This document shows positions 36,771-37,015 of a DNA stretch of 37,015 bases, one piece after another. Position 1 is the first letter of the stretch; each line of letters begins with the position of its first letter. Made by a program: the position numbers and the translations under genes. Source of the stretch: an uncultured Clostridia bacterium (GTDB lineage: Bacteria; Bacillota; Clostridia; TANB77; CAG-508). Location of the stretch: positions 79,495-116,509 of the forward strand of contig CANQXY010000001.1 in assembly GCA_947627935.1 (NCBI GenBank), in the 5' to 3' direction. The notes under the pieces were generated by a model, which was not told where the DNA came from, searched no databases, and was given only the letters and a program-made list of their open reading frames with translations.

Positions 36771-37015
36771 ATGGAAGAAAACTATTTAGATAGAATTAAA
36801 TATGAAAAAATTGGTGAAACGAAAGATTCTAAAGAACGTCAATTAAACTGGAATATTGCATTTGGATTGCAAGCAGTAGATAATCTCACACCTTCTAAAT
36901 ATATGGTAGATTTAGCAACTGAAAATATTATTGGTAAAAAAAGTTATGAGGTTGTTGAAGAACAAGTAAGAAAGTATTATGAAAATGCTGACAACAAAAA
37001 AACAGATAAAAGTGA
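36771..37015 (+). CDS. VbhA-like antitoxin of a Fic toxin system (partial, cut by the window end)
   Basis: The frame opens at ATG 36771, eight bases after AAAAAGGAAG, and runs off the end after 81 codons. The middle (RQLNWNIAFGLQAVDNLTPS, then KYMVDLATENIIGKKSYEVV, then EEQVRKYY) follows the pattern of the VbhA-type antitoxin domain: a helix ending near a xxGL/xxNL turn, a Pro-Ser, and two further helices. Such domains inhibit Fic AMP-transferases by filling the ATP site. The inhibitory Ser/Thr-x3-Glu-Gly signature is not intact here (the local sequence is LQAVDN), so the assignment is by overall pattern. A Fic toxin gene would be expected beyond the window, or as a fusion in the missing part. 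Confidence 0.6.
   Translation, partial: MEENYLDRIKYEKIGETKDSKERQLNWNIAFGLQAVDNLTPSKYMVDLATENIIGKKSYEVVEEQVRKYYENADNKKTDKS

Overview
The window is AT-rich, with adenine-rich coding strands, AGGAG-type ribosome binding sites, sigma-A-like promoters (TTGACA/TATAAT variants, mostly 17-bp spacing), an isoleucine-type T-box, WhiA, RemA, YloC/YicC and a dipicolinate synthase subunit. Together these point to a low-GC Firmicute of the Clostridia, probably a gut-type anaerobe from a spore-forming lineage. Almost all genes lie on the + strand. Only a small coat-like gene, a secreted transglutaminase-like protein and one tRNA are on the - strand. I see no CRISPR array, insertion sequence, integrase or prophage.

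Layout. 1-637: 3' part of galE. 638-1880: a promoter, a short leader reading frame carrying a CA-dinucleotide microsatellite, a long hairpin, then a prepilin-like gene with a probably frameshifted 3' end. 1900-7350: argS, a membrane-anchored hypothetical, pyrB, glmM and a small membrane protein, mostly with their own promoters and terminators. 7356-11040: queuosine genes queA-tgt followed by an anchored WG-repeat protein. 11044-15610: a TPR membrane protein, dpaA, uppP and a translationally coupled pair of unknown genes. 15619-15819 (-): a small Tyr/Met-rich protein. 15884-18826: prmC-whiA-hemW, with touching or overlapping ends. 18867-24140: a dTDP-L-rhamnose operon (rfbD-rfbA-rfbC-unknown-rfbB) in which rfbD carries a one-base frameshift at its NAD(P)-binding motif. 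24139-26134 (-): a secreted protein with repeat domains and a transglutaminase-like domain. 26141-29690: rsmE, a Lys-rich membrane protein, yicC/yloC, remA, rpoZ and a cytidylate-kinase-like gene. 29745-33440: a T-box leader controlling a DUF1653 gene and a type-2 ileS. 33442-33517 (-): tRNA-Thr(GGT). 33629-36313: ychF and lysS. 36428-end: a small unknown gene and the start of a VbhA-like Fic antitoxin.

How the genes work together. Cell-envelope supply is a recurring theme: GalE and the Rfb enzymes make activated sugars, GlmM feeds peptidoglycan precursors, and UppP recycles the lipid carrier. The second theme is translation: ArgRS, IleRS, LysRS, QueA/Tgt, PrmC, RsmE, YchF and tRNA-Thr. DpaA and perhaps the small - strand protein are the sporulation links.

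The most interesting candidates are (i) the CA-repeat leader upstream of the prepilin gene, whose slippage could switch translation into or out of a terminator-like hairpin; (ii) the uncharacterised coupled pair at 14173-15572; and (iii) the Fic-antitoxin-like locus cut by the window end. None is proven by sequence alone.
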